From JBBROS01 sp965217935 (GTDB taxonomy: Bacteria; Pseudomonadota; Alphaproteobacteria; Acetobacterales; Acetobacteraceae), in the NCBI GenBank assembly GCA_965217935.1, contig OZ244581.1, forward strand, positions 2,480,001 to 2,544,000: DNA of 64,000 nt, written 5' to 3'. Under the pieces are notes generated by a model, which saw only the letters and a list, made by a program, of their open reading frames with translations, ran no database searches and was not told the DNA's origin. This document shows, one piece after another, positions 24,990 through 33,821 of the stretch. The position numbers and the translations under genes are program-made. Each line of letters opens with the position of its first letter. Positions within the stretch are counted from its first letter, which is position 1.

Positions 24990-26398
24990 CGGCCTGAGAC
25001 AATCCGTTCAAAAAGCTGCTTGACGGTTGGGATGAAGCCGTTGGAGTAGAACGGGTCCGTGGCGAAGCGGAAGGCGTTATGGCCGCTGAACATGAGTTGG
25101 CGTTCAATGGCTTCGGGCGTCTGATCGTTGCGGCGGACTTGCTGCAAGGTTTTCTGAATGCAGTAGCTGCGCGGGTCGGCCTTCCTGCCGTTGGAGTATT
25201 CCGGGGCGTGCTGGCTCCAGTTGCTGAAGCGGCATTGGCTCAGGCAGCCCATGCAATCCACCTGGTCCTTGACGATCTGCTGCGCGCGCTCCGGGGTGAC
25301 GAAGACGAGCGTGTTGTCCGGGGTGCGTAGAGCTTCGGTGAAGCCTGCGGCGATCCAGCCCTCGGCGTTGAACAGGTCGCTCGGAGCGAGATAAACGGGG
25401 CGCTTGCGGGGGCCGATGCCGAGCATGGCAACGTGTTCGCCGACCGGCTCGGTGGTGTAGGCCACCTGGTGCTCGCCGCGTTCGCGCAGTTCGGCGATGA
25501 ACTCGTTGTTGACCGCGCTGCTGTAGAAGCCGGTGGGGCTGAATTTGTTGAGGAAGACATCGCCTTCCTGAAGCGTCAGCAGGCGCTGCTTCCAGGCGTC
25601 GCTGATCGGGCTCTCGACCGTCAGCAGAGGGCGGGTGCCGAATTGGAAGGCGATGGGGCCGAGGTCGGGGTTGTCGATCCAGTCTTCCCAATCTTCGAGC
25701 CACCAGACGCCGCCGGCCATGATGATGGGGGTGTCGCCGAGACCGAACTTTCGCATCTGCTGGCGCAGGGCGAGGACGCGGGGGAACGGGTCTTCGGGCT
25801 TGGCCGGGTCTTCGCCGTTGCTGAGGCCGTTATGGCCGCCGGCGAGCCAGGGGTCTTCGTAGACGACCGCGCCGAGCAGGGAGGCGGCCTTGCAGTAGGC
25901 GCGCTTCCAGAGGGCGTTGAAGGCCCGGGCCGAGGAGACGATCGGGTAGTAGTGGATGCCGAAGCGTTCGGCGATGTCGGACAGGCGGTAAGGCATCCCG
26001 GCGCCGCAGGTCAGGCCGTGGATCAGGCCTTTGGCGCCTTCGAGCACGCCGGTGATGACGCGCTCGGCGCCGCCCATTTCCCAGAGGATGTTGGCGTGGA
26101 TGCGGCCTTGGCCATTGGAGAGGTCATAGGCCCGCCGGGCCTGCGCGATGCCGCCCTGGATGCCGAACTCGATGAGTTCCTCGTGCCGGTCCCGCCGGGT
26201 GCGTCCCTGGTAGGTCTGATTGATCGGGTTGCCGTCTTCGTCGTAATAGTCGGCGTTGACGGCGCTGAACGTGCCGGCGCCGCCGTTGGCGGCCCAATGG
26301 CCGGACGAGACGCCGGTGGAGACGCCGATCCCCTTGCCGCCTTCGATCAACGGGAGAACATCGACCCCTCCCATACGGATCGTGTTGACTTCCTTCAT
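24986..26398 (-). CDS. Nitronate monooxygenase/2-nitropropane dioxygenase-type FMN protein
   Basis: This 470-residue TIM-barrel flavoprotein belongs to the NMO/2-NPD family, as shown by GKGIGVSTGVSSGHWAANGG near the start and MAGGVWWLEDWEDW around residue 228. It is longer than ordinary nitronate monooxygenases (about 330-360). The extra C-terminal part carries a cysteine cluster, CMGCLSQC plus a further Cys about 29 residues on, which could bind metal or an Fe-S cluster. Such proteins are often misnamed enoyl-ACP reductases. The substrate is unknown. ATG 26398 is 93 bases after the pnp stop on the same strand. Confidence 0.78.
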   Translation of the reverse strand: MKEVNTIRMGGVDVLPLIEGGKGIGVSTGVSSGHWAANGGAGTFSAVNADYYDEDGNPINQTYQGRTRRDRHEELIEFGIQGGIAQARRAYDLSNGQGRIHANILWEMGGAERVITGVLEGAKGLIHGLTCGAGMPYRLSDIAERFGIHYYPIVSSARAFNALWKRAYCKAASLLGAVVYEDPWLAGGHNGLSNGEDPAKPEDPFPRVLALRQQMRKFGLGDTPIIMAGGVWWLEDWEDWIDNPDLGPIAFQFGTRPLLTVESPISDAWKQRLLTLQEGDVFLNKFSPTGFYSSAVNNEFIAELRERGEHQVAYTTEPVGEHVAMLGIGPRKRPVYLAPSDLFNAEGWIAAGFTEALRTPDNTLVFVTPERAQQIVKDQVDCMGCLSQCRFSNWSQHAPEYSNGRKADPRSYCIQKTLQQVRRNDQTPEAIERQLMFSGHNAFRFATDPFYSNGFIPTVKQLFERIVSGR

Positions 26399-26440
26399 CT
26401 TTTCCCGCTGCCCCGGAATTGGTATCGGTAACAGATTGGC

Positions 26441-26468
26441 CGCCGGGGCATGTTTCGCTACCCCGGCG
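26441..26468. other. Stem-loop after pnp
   Basis: A perfect 8-bp inverted repeat (CGCCGGGG at 26441-26448, CCCCGGCG at 26461-26468) with a 12-base loop lies 23 bases after the pnp stop, in the gap before the flavoprotein gene. There is no T run on either strand, so it could protect the pnp mRNA end or act as a weak terminator. Confidence 0.45.
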
Positions 26469-26491
26469 CTGTAAGAATTAGAATTAAATCG

Positions 26492-28666
26492 TTACTCGGC
26501 GGCATCCTGGCGTTCGCGGCGGCCGCCTTCGCGGTCGCCCCGGCCGGGCTTGGCGCCGACCTGGTCGGTGATGTCGGCGCCCGTGGCCTGGTCCACGACC
26601 CTCATGCTGAGCTTGACCTTGCCGCGGTCGTCGAAGCCGATGACCTTGACCTTCACCTGGTCGCCGTCCTTGACGACGTCGGTGGTCTTGGCGACGCGGG
26701 TCGGGGCGAGCTCGCTGATATGGACCAAGCCGTCCTTGGCGCCGAGGAAGTTGACGAACGCGCCGAACTCGGCGGTCTTCACCACCTTGCCATTGTAGAT
26801 CACGCCCACTTCCGGTTCGGCGACGATGCCGCGGATCATGCTGATCGCCTTCTCGCTGGCGGTCTCGGTGGTGGCGGCGATCTTGATGGTGCCGTCGTCC
26901 TCGATGTCCACCTTGGCGCCGGACTGCTCGACGATGTCGCGAATGACCTTGCCGCCGGTGCCGATGATCTCGCGGATCTTCTCCTTCGGCACGTTGATGA
27001 CGGTGATGCGCGGCGCGGTGGCGGCGACGTCGCTGCGGGCGCCGGTGATGGCCTTGGACATCTCGCCCAGGATGTGCATCCGGCCTTCGCGCGCCTGGTC
27101 GAGCGCGGTTTTCATGATGTCCGCGGTGATGGAGGTGATCTTGATGTCCATCTGCAGGCTGGTGACGCCCTGCTCGGTGCCGGCGACCTTGAAGTCCATG
27201 TCGCCGAGGTGGTCCTCGTCGCCCAGGATGTCGCTGAGCACGGCGACGCCGCGGTCTTCCTTGATCAGGCCCATGGCGATGCCGGCGACGGGGCGCTTGA
27301 GGGTGACGCCCGCGTCCATCAGCGCGAGGCTGGTGCCGCAGACAGTGGCCATGCTGCTGCTGCCGTTGCTCTCGGTGATCTCGCTGACGATCCGCATGGT
27401 GTAGGGGAACTTGTCCTTGGCCGGCAGGACGGGGCGGATGGCGCGGTAGGCGAGCTTGCCGTGGCCAATCTCGCGGCGGCCCGGCGTGCCCATGCGTCCG
27501 GCCTCGCCCACAGAATATGGGGGGAAGTTGTAGTGCAGCATGAAATGCTCGCGGCGCTCGCCTTCCAGGGCGTCAATCACCTGCTCGTCTTGGCCGGTGC
27601 CGAGGGTGGCGACGCAGAGGGCTTGCGTTTCGCCGCGGGTGAACAGGGCGCTGCCGTGGGCGCGGGGGAGGACGCCGACCTCGGCGATGATCTGGCGCAC
27701 GGTCCTGGTGTCGCGGCCGTCGATCCTCATGCCGGTGTCGAGGATGGCGTTGCGAACCACGTCAGCTTCGAGCTCTTTCAGGAGCGGCTTGGCTTTCTCG
27801 GCGTCCTGGCCTTCGCCGGCGAGGACTTCGGCGGCCTGTTTCTTGGCGGCGGCGACCTTTTCCTGCCGGGCTTGCTTCTGCCGCTCCGTGTAGGCTTCGG
27901 TCAGCGGGCCGCGGGCGAGGTCGTTCACGCGGGTCTTGAGCAGGTCCAGCTCGGGGGCTGGCTCAGCCACGTCCCACGGGTCCTTGGCGGCGTGCTCGGC
28001 GAGTTCGATGATGGCCTGGATGACCGGGCGGATGGCATCGTGGCCGAAGTTGACGGCGCCGAGCATGACGTCCTCCGCGAGTTCCTGCGCCTCGGATTCG
28101 ACCATCAACACGCCTTCGGTCGTGCCGGCCATCACGAGGTCAAGGCTGCTCGTGGCGAGTTGGGCGCTCGTCGGGTTCAGCATGTATTCGCCGTTGGCAT
28201 AGCCGACGCGGGCGGCGCCGACCGGGCCGAAGAAGGGGATGCCGGACAAGGTGAGGGCCGCGGAGCAGCCGACCATCGCCACGATATCGGGATCGTTTTC
28301 CATGTCATGGCTAAGCACGGTGGCGACGACCTGGACCTCGTTGCGGAAGCCGTCCGGGAACAGGGGACGGATCGGACGGTCGATCAGGCGGCTGGTGAGG
28401 ACTTCTTTTTCAGAAGGGCGGCCTTCGCGCTTGAAGAAACCGCCGGGGATCTTGCCGGCGGCGAAGGCCTTCTCCTGGTAGTTGACGGTGAGAGGGAAGA
28501 AGTCCTGGCCGGGCTTCGTGCTGCGGACGCCGACGGCGGTGCAAAGGACGACGGTGTCGCCGTAGGAGGCCATGACGGCGCCGTCGGCTTGGCGGGCGAT
28601 CTTGCCGGTTTCGAGCACGAGCTTGCGCCCGCCCCAGTCGATCTCTTTACGAAAGTAGTTGAACAT
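26492..28666 (-). CDS. pnp: Polyribonucleotide nucleotidyltransferase (PNPase)
   Basis: This 724-residue 3'-5' phosphorolytic exoribonuclease is a component of the RNA degradosome. Two RNase PH-like domains flank a helical domain. KH (IGTGGKVIRDIVEQSG) and S1 (FGAFVNFLGAKDGLVHISEL) RNA-binding domains follow, with an acidic and arginine-rich tail. I chose ATG 28666 with AGGGA about eight bases upstream; a longer frame reaches 28771 but lacks the conserved start MFNYFRKE. The leader is long and structured and contains repeat copy 2. PNPase in enterobacteria controls its own mRNA through an RNase III site in this spacer; a similar role here is possible. Confidence 0.97.
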   Translation of the reverse strand: MFNYFRKEIDWGGRKLVLETGKIARQADGAVMASYGDTVVLCTAVGVRSTKPGQDFFPLTVNYQEKAFAAGKIPGGFFKREGRPSEKEVLTSRLIDRPIRPLFPDGFRNEVQVVATVLSHDMENDPDIVAMVGCSAALTLSGIPFFGPVGAARVGYANGEYMLNPTSAQLATSSLDLVMAGTTEGVLMVESEAQELAEDVMLGAVNFGHDAIRPVIQAIIELAEHAAKDPWDVAEPAPELDLLKTRVNDLARGPLTEAYTERQKQARQEKVAAAKKQAAEVLAGEGQDAEKAKPLLKELEADVVRNAILDTGMRIDGRDTRTVRQIIAEVGVLPRAHGSALFTRGETQALCVATLGTGQDEQVIDALEGERREHFMLHYNFPPYSVGEAGRMGTPGRREIGHGKLAYRAIRPVLPAKDKFPYTMRIVSEITESNGSSSMATVCGTSLALMDAGVTLKRPVAGIAMGLIKEDRGVAVLSDILGDEDHLGDMDFKVAGTEQGVTSLQMDIKITSITADIMKTALDQAREGRMHILGEMSKAITGARSDVAATAPRITVINVPKEKIREIIGTGGKVIRDIVEQSGAKVDIEDDGTIKIAATTETASEKAISMIRGIVAEPEVGVIYNGKVVKTAEFGAFVNFLGAKDGLVHISELAPTRVAKTTDVVKDGDQVKVKVIGFDDRGKVKLSMRVVDQATGADITDQVGAKPGRGDREGGRRERQDAAE

Positions 28667-28879
28667 CGGTGTTTCCCTTCGGCGCCGGGAGGGCCTGGCG
28701 GGCGATGGGCGCTTTTGGCGGATGCGGCGTCTCGGGCAACTTGGGCGCGGGATGCGTCTGGGTTGGCGCATGCCGCGGAACCAGGTGGCCTGAGGCGCCG
28801 TCGCTTTTTATGGTAAGCGCTCGCTGCCTGCGTGGGCCCTGCCGCGTCGCGGCAATCGGGGCGTTCGGCCCCTGGTGGA

Positions 28880-28902
28880 CCCGGCGCCCCCATGGCGCCG
28901 GG
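28880..28902. other. Perfect 9-bp stem-loop in the pnp leader
   Basis: CCCGGCGCC at 28880-28888 and GGCGCCGGG at 28894-28902 form a stem around a five-base loop. No T run is adjacent. In the pnp transcript it would lie just 3' of the repeat hairpins. Confidence 0.6.
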
Positions 28903-28917
28903 GTAGTCTGTCTGGAT

Positions 28918-29019
28918 CCGTATCGCCCTGACTGTGGTCAGGGCGATACGGGTCTACTTTTCTCAGGTCTGGCAATTAACGCCCTAACTGTTTCCAGTCA
29001 GGGCGATTGCAGACTAGCC
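28918..29019. repeat. Dispersed two-hairpin repeat element, copy 2
   Basis: This is the better preserved copy. The first stem is perfect over 15 bp (28918-28932 with 28937-28951, loop TGTG) and is extended outward by wobble pairs. The second stem pairs the 28967-28990 region with 28995-29014, with one internal mismatch and a small bulge. It aligns without gaps to 4595-4696. It begins 43 bases after the rpsO stop on the minus strand. Confidence 0.9.
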
Positions 29020-29062
29020 TGAAGCCCCGCGTAAACCGGACAGGGCGCTCACAGGCTTTGCT

Positions 29063-29332
29063 TTACCGGCGCAGGCCGAGACGGCCGATGAGCGCCGCGT
29101 AGCGCGCATGATCCTTCTTGCCCAGGTAGTCGAGCAGGCGGCGGCGCCGGCCGACAAGCATCAGCAACCCGCGGCGGCTGTGGAAATCCTTCGAGTGGGT
29201 TTTGAGATGCTCGGTAAGGTTGCTGATCCGCTCGGAGAGGATCGCGACCTGAACCTCGGGGCTGCCGGTGTCGGCGTCGGCGCGGGCGTATTCGGAAACC
29301 AGCGTCGTGCGGCGCTCTGCGGTGATCGACAT
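29063..29332 (-). CDS. rpsO: 30S ribosomal protein S15
   Basis: This 89-residue primary 16S rRNA-binding protein of the small subunit platform is complete. It includes TGSPEVQVAILSERISNLTEHLK, of which the first half is the S15 hallmark, and HSRRGLLMLVGRRRRLLDYL. It is followed by the structured spacer and pnp, the conserved order. The start is 22 bases after the truB stop. Confidence 0.97.
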   Translation of the reverse strand: MSITAERRTTLVSEYARADADTGSPEVQVAILSERISNLTEHLKTHSKDFHSRRGLLMLVGRRRRLLDYLGKKDHARYAALIGRLGLRR

Positions 29333-29354
29333 CGGATGTCTCCGTCTTTAGGGG

Positions 29355-30275
29355 TTACAGGAGGCGTTCCGGCTTCAGCCAGCCGCCTTGCAAGCGGCAT
29401 AATCCCAGAACGCGCGGCCCCGCCATAGCTCGGGCCAACCCGCCTTCGGGATCGGCCGTCTGAGGGATTCGGCCCATCAGGCTGACCAGGTTGATGGCCT
29501 GGCCTTGTGACAAGCTGGAGGCCTCCGTTTCGGTCAGGGCCAGCGCCGGGATGTCGGCCAGCGCGGTCGCGACCGGAAGCAGGAGGTCCGGGGCAACAGG
29601 CGGGGTATCGTCCGATCGCGTGCATTTGTCCAGCGAAATCGCTTGCGCCTCGACGAAGGGGCCGACGCGGAGGCGGCGGAGGGCGGCGATGTGGCCCAGC
29701 GTGTCGCAGGCGAGGGCGACGTCGCGGGCGAGGCTGCGCATGTAGACGCCTTTGCCGGACTGCACCTCGAACACGGCCTCGTCGGCGCTCGGACGGCCGA
29801 TGAGTTCGAAGCGGTCGACGCGGGCCGGGCGCGGGGGAAGGTCGGGGGGGCGGCCTTCGCGGGCCATGTCGTAGGCGCGTTCCCCGGCGATCTTGAGGGC
29901 GGAGAAGACGGGAGGGACCTGCATGATGTCGCCGGTCAGCGCCGGGAGGACGGCGCGGAGCTGGTCGTCGGTGGGGCGATTCGGGGAGGCGCCAACCGAT
30001 TGCCCGTCGGCGTCGTCGGTGTCGCGGGATTCGCCGAGGCGCAGGGTGAAGCGATAGAGCTTCGTGCCGTCCATGACGTAGGGGACGGTCTTAGTGGCGT
30101 GGCCGAAGGCGATGGGGAGGACGCCGGTCGCGAGCGGATCGAGCGTGCCGCCGTGGCCGGCTTTCTGGGCGTCGAAGCCGCGGCGGACCTTATTGACGAC
30201 GTCCGTGCTGGTCAGGCCCGGGGGTTTGTCGATGATGAGCCACCCGTTGAGGGCACGGCCGCGTTTTCTGCGCAT
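29355..30275 (-). CDS. truB: tRNA pseudouridine(55) synthase TruB
   Basis: This enzyme makes pseudouridine 55 in the T loop of tRNAs. Its 306 residues include the N-terminal NGWLIIDKPPGLTS and the catalytic loop GHGGTLDPLATGVL with the nucleophilic Asp. A C-terminal PUA-like region follows. A frame upstream to 30485 exists, but the family starts at the arginine-rich MRRKRGRALNGW, so ATG 30275 is chosen; no good ribosome site is seen there. It is part of the nusA-infB cluster, after rbfA and an unknown gene. Confidence 0.94.
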   Translation of the reverse strand: MRRKRGRALNGWLIIDKPPGLTSTDVVNKVRRGFDAQKAGHGGTLDPLATGVLPIAFGHATKTVPYVMDGTKLYRFTLRLGESRDTDDADGQSVGASPNRPTDDQLRAVLPALTGDIMQVPPVFSALKIAGERAYDMAREGRPPDLPPRPARVDRFELIGRPSADEAVFEVQSGKGVYMRSLARDVALACDTLGHIAALRRLRVGPFVEAQAISLDKCTRSDDTPPVAPDLLLPVATALADIPALALTETEASSLSQGQAINLVSLMGRIPQTADPEGGLARAMAGPRVLGLCRLQGGWLKPERLL

Positions 30276-30321
30276 GGGAGGCGGGTATCCAGAGGTTCGT
30301 GGCAATTCTGATCGCGGGCTG

Positions 30322-30783
30322 TCAGCAGGTCTCGGCAGGGCGGCCGGCATGGGCGACGCGGCCGCGCTTCCTGCGGATGCGTCCGCGGGAATCGGGGATT
30401 CGAAAACGCTCGCCATGCCTGGAATACTCGTCCGTCGAGAGACGCCCTGCCTGGTCTTCGACCGTGACGAGAAAGCGTCCGCCAATCGGATCGGCGATAT
30501 AGGCCGCTCTCAGTTGCCGGAACGCCGATGAGGATGTCCGATGCCTATCGCACAAGGAGGGGAGTGCGTCGCTGAACGCGGCAAGGGCAGCCAAGAAGGG
30601 TGCGGAACAGATGCCTGACGCGACGCCCGTCAAAAAATCGACCTGCAGGGCACCGTCCCGGTTGCGGCGCGCGTCCTCGAACGGATCGAGGCCATACTGC
30701 TCGGTAAGCCCGCTGAGCCCGCTTGCGAGCGAGTGGGCCAGGTCGTGGCCGATCGAGCGGAGGACGTTGAACCTGCCGCTCAT
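30322..30783 (-). CDS. Hypothetical protein coupled to rbfA
   Basis: This 153-residue protein is not recognised as a named family. The start ATG 30783 overlaps the rbfA stop as ATGA, which argues strongly that it is translated. The first half (SIGHDLAHSLASGLSGLTEQYGL at the start, of which the first 12 residues look amphipathic) is likely helical. The C-terminal part is rich in Arg and Gly. No signal peptide is seen. It sits between two RNA-maturation genes, so a role linked to ribosome or tRNA maturation is possible but unsupported by motifs. Confidence 0.68.
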   Translation of the reverse strand: MSGRFNVLRSIGHDLAHSLASGLSGLTEQYGLDPFEDARRNRDGALQVDFLTGVASGICSAPFLAALAAFSDALPSLCDRHRTSSSAFRQLRAAYIADPIGGRFLVTVEDQAGRLSTDEYSRHGERFRIPDSRGRIRRKRGRVAHAGRPAETC

Positions 30784-31178
30784 TCCTGGGCGTCGAGGTC
30801 GCGGGCCACCTCGGGTTGTCGCATCAGGGCGTCGATGCGCATGGCCTGGTCGAGCGTCGCGTCGGGCTGGAAGGTGAGCTGCGGGGCGACGCGCAGGCGC
30901 ATCTCGTGGGCGACCTGGCCGCGGAGATAGGGGGCGGCGCGTTTCAGGGCGGGGAGCAGGGCGTCGATGTCGCTGCGGCCGAGCCTCGCCACGAAGGCGG
31001 TGGCGTTACGCAGGTCGGGGCTCACGCGGACTTCGGTGACGGTGATGCGCGTGTCGGCGAGCTCCGGGTCGCGGAACTCGGCGCGGATGAAGACGCCGGA
31101 GAGGACGTGGCGGATTTCCTCTCCGACGCGGAGTTGCCTTTGGGTAGGCGCCTTCGACTGGCCTCGGCTCTTGCTCAA
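30780..31178 (-). CDS. rbfA: Ribosome-binding factor A
   Basis: This 132-residue KH-fold factor binds the free 30S subunit and helps mature the 5' end of 16S rRNA. It has the family core RQLRVGEEIRHVLSGVFIR and ITVTEVRVSPDLRNATAFV. I place the start at TTG 31178, which overlaps the infB stop as TTGA and gives the usual N-terminus; no ATG or GTG fits. The longer open frame to 31259 runs inside infB. The C-terminal ATG/TGA overlap couples it to the unknown gene. Confidence 0.92.
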   Translation of the reverse strand: MSKSRGQSKAPTQRQLRVGEEIRHVLSGVFIRAEFRDPELADTRITVTEVRVSPDLRNATAFVARLGRSDIDALLPALKRAAPYLRGQVAHEMRLRVAPQLTFQPDATLDQAMRIDALMRQPEVARDLDAQE

Positions 31179-33814
31179 CCCGGGACCATCTCGATCTCGA
31201 AGCACTCGACCATGTCGCCTTCGCGCAGGTCGTTGAAGCCGGCGAAGCTGAGGCCGCACTCGTAGCCGCGGGCGACCTCGCGCACGTCGTCCTTAAAGCG
31301 CTTCAATTGGCTGAGCTGGCCGTTGTGGATGACCACGCCGTCGCGCAGCAAGCGGACGCCGGCGCCGCGCTTGACCTGGCCTTCGGTGACCATGCACCCG
31401 GCGACCTTGCCGGTCTTGGTGATGTCGAATACGCGGCGGACCTCGGCGTAGCCCAGGAAGTTCTCGCGCGCCTTTGGCGCCACCTTGCCGCGGACCAGCT
31501 TCTCGATATCGTCGGCGACGTCGTAGATGATGGAGTAGTAGCGGATGTCCACCGCGTCGCGCTGCGCCATCTCGCGGGCCTGGCTGGTGGCGCGGACGTT
31601 GAAGGCGACGATCACGCCGTCGCTGGCGCGGGCCAGTTGCACGTCGCTTTCCGTGATCTGGCCGACGCTGGCGATGAGGACGCGGACGCGGACCTCCTCG
31701 TGGGCCAGTTTCAGGACCGTGGCCTGGATGGCCTCGGCGCTGCCCTGCACGTCGGCCTTGATGACGATGGCGACTTCTTTCTGATCGCCGGCGACGATGC
31801 GGGCCAGCATCTCGTCCAGGGTGCCGCGAGCGGCGGTGGCTCCGGCGGCGGCGCGGTCGCGGACCTTGCGCTGGCGGAACTCGCTGACCTCCTTGGCGCG
31901 GGCCTCGTTCTCGACCGCGACGAAGGGCTCGCCGGCGGACGGCGCGCTGGACAGGCCCAGGATCTCGACCGGGATGGACGGGCCGGCGACCTTGATCTGG
32001 TTGGCCTTGTTGTCCAGCATGGCGCGGACGCGGCCCCATTCGGCGCCGGCGACGACGATGTCGCCTTGGCGCAGGGTGCCTTTTTGCACCAGGATGGTTG
32101 CAACCGGGCCGCGGCCGCGGTCGAGGCGGCTCTCGATCACGCTGCCCTCGGCGGCGCGCTCCGGGTTGGCGCGCAGGTCCAAAAGCTCGGCCTGGAGCAT
32201 GATCGCCTCCTCAAGTTCGTCGAGGCCGGTGCGCTTGGTGGCGGAGACTTCGACGTTCTGCGTCTCGCCGCCCATCTGCTCGACGACGATGTCGTGGCTC
32301 AGCAGCTCCTGGCGCACGCGGTCGGGGTTTGCGTCCGGGCGGTCCATCTTGTTGATGGCGACGATGATCGGCGCGTCGGCGGCCTTGGCGTGGCGGATGG
32401 CCTCGATTGTCTGCGGCATCACGCCGTCGTCGGCGGCGACCACCAGGACCACGATGTCGGTGACGGAGGCCCCGCGGCTGCGCATGGCGGTGAAGGCCTC
32501 GTGGCCCGGCGTGTCGAGGAAGGTGATCTTGTTGCCGGCCTTGGTCTCGACCTGGTAGGCGCCGATGTGCTGAGTGATGCCGCCGGCTTCGGCCCCGGCC
32601 ACGTCGGTGCTGCGAAGCGCGTCGAGCAGGCTCGTCTTGCCGTGGTCGACGTGGCCCATGATGGTGACGACGGGCGCGCGGGGCAGCATGTCGGTGTCGA
32701 CATCCTCCTCGCCGTCGATGCCGAGTTCGACGTCGCTTTCGCTGACCCGGCGGACGCGGTGGCCGAATTCCTGGATGACGAGCTCGGCGGTGTCGGCGTC
32801 GAGCGATTGAGCCGGGGTGGCCATGACGCCCATCTTCATCAGGCTCTTGATGACCTCCGGCATGCGGGCGGCCATGCGGTTGGCGAGTTCCTGGACGGTG
32901 ATGGTCTCGGGCAGGACAACGTCGCGGACGACCTTCATCTGGTCGCTGCGAAGCATCTCGAGCTCGGCCTGGCGGCGCTCGCGCTCGCGCTGACGGCGGA
33001 CGGAGGCGAGGCTGCGGCTTTTCTCGTCCTCGCCCTCGATGGCGGCCTGGACGTCGATGCGGCCGGCGCGGCGGCTGTCCCCTGCTTTCTTGACGGCGGG
33101 AGCGACGGGCTTGCGGCCGGGGGCGACGATGCCGGGGCGGCGGCGCGGGGCTTCATCTTCCTCGCCGGGGCGGGCAGGCTTGAGGCGGAGGATCTCGTTG
33201 GGCGCGCCGGGCGCGGCAGGGCGGCGGATCTCGGGGGCTGCGGATTTCGCCGCCGAAGCCGAAGCCGGGGCTTGCGCGATAGGCTCTGTCGTGGTCGGCA
33301 TAGGCTGGGCTGCCGCCGAGTCTGCCGCGGCCTTGGCTTCGGCCTTCTCGCGCGCGGCGGCTTCCGCGGCCTGGCGGGCCTCTTCCTCGGCGGCGCGGCG
33401 GGCTTCTTCCTCGCGGCGGCGCGCTTCCTCGGCGGCGGAAAGGATGGAAATCTTCTCCTGCTCGCGGCGCTCGGCTTCCAGCCTTGCCGCTTCGCGCTGC
33501 TGCTCGGCAAGCACGCGCTGGCGGACGGCCACCTCGGTCGCGGTCAGGGCGCGCGGCTGGCCGGCGGGCGCGCGCGGCGCGGGCGGACCGCCGGGAGCGG
33601 CAGGCTTGCTCGCGGGCGGCGGGGAGGCCGATGTCGCGGGGGCTGCGACGGGCGAGCGCTTCTTGCGCACTTCGACCTGGACGACCTTGGTGCGGCCGTG
33701 GCTGAAGCTCTGCCGGACGGAGCCGGCATCGACGGTACGGCCCAGTTCGAGCCGGCCAGCCGGGCGGAGCGAGAGTCTGCTCTTGGCCGGGTCTTGGTTC
33801 TGGTTATCGCTCAT
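31175..33814 (-). CDS. infB: Translation initiation factor IF-2
   Basis: This 879-residue GTPase places fMet-tRNA on the 30S subunit. An IF2-associated basic N-terminal motif (about residues 15-55) is followed by a long Ala/Glu/Arg low-complexity, probably coiled, region. The IF2_N domain comes next, then the G domain with GHVDHGKTS around residue 387, DTPGHEAF, and NKMD. The beta-barrel and C-terminal domains follow. ATG 33814 is chosen over the in-frame extension to 33901. It lies seven bases after the ylxR stop, within the nusA cluster. Confidence 0.96.
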   Translation of the reverse strand: MSDNQNQDPAKSRLSLRPAGRLELGRTVDAGSVRQSFSHGRTKVVQVEVRKKRSPVAAPATSASPPPASKPAAPGGPPAPRAPAGQPRALTATEVAVRQRVLAEQQREAARLEAERREQEKISILSAAEEARRREEEARRAAEEEARQAAEAAAREKAEAKAAADSAAAQPMPTTTEPIAQAPASASAAKSAAPEIRRPAAPGAPNEILRLKPARPGEEDEAPRRRPGIVAPGRKPVAPAVKKAGDSRRAGRIDVQAAIEGEDEKSRSLASVRRQRERERRQAELEMLRSDQMKVVRDVVLPETITVQELANRMAARMPEVIKSLMKMGVMATPAQSLDADTAELVIQEFGHRVRRVSESDVELGIDGEEDVDTDMLPRAPVVTIMGHVDHGKTSLLDALRSTDVAGAEAGGITQHIGAYQVETKAGNKITFLDTPGHEAFTAMRSRGASVTDIVVLVVAADDGVMPQTIEAIRHAKAADAPIIVAINKMDRPDANPDRVRQELLSHDIVVEQMGGETQNVEVSATKRTGLDELEEAIMLQAELLDLRANPERAAEGSVIESRLDRGRGPVATILVQKGTLRQGDIVVAGAEWGRVRAMLDNKANQIKVAGPSIPVEILGLSSAPSAGEPFVAVENEARAKEVSEFRQRKVRDRAAAGATAARGTLDEMLARIVAGDQKEVAIVIKADVQGSAEAIQATVLKLAHEEVRVRVLIASVGQITESDVQLARASDGVIVAFNVRATSQAREMAQRDAVDIRYYSIIYDVADDIEKLVRGKVAPKARENFLGYAEVRRVFDITKTGKVAGCMVTEGQVKRGAGVRLLRDGVVIHNGQLSQLKRFKDDVREVARGYECGLSFAGFNDLREGDMVECFEIEMVPG

Positions 33815-33821
33815 CGACGTC

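Larger units (their letters stand above)
28667..29062. promoter_or_regulatory. Long rpsO-pnp spacer with several stem-loops
   Basis: This 396-base stretch has no convincing gene. It holds repeat copy 2 with two hairpins (28918-29019) and a further perfect 9-bp stem (28880-28902). A minus-strand stretch with TACCATAAAAAG near 28810 might include a promoter. In E. coli the same spacer contains the rpsO terminator and the RNase III site that governs pnp. By position the hairpins here are candidates for either job; that is inference. Confidence 0.55.

Noticed and set aside
26450..28816. 788-codon plus-strand open frame
   Set aside because: Antisense of pnp; no motifs, composition of a shadow.
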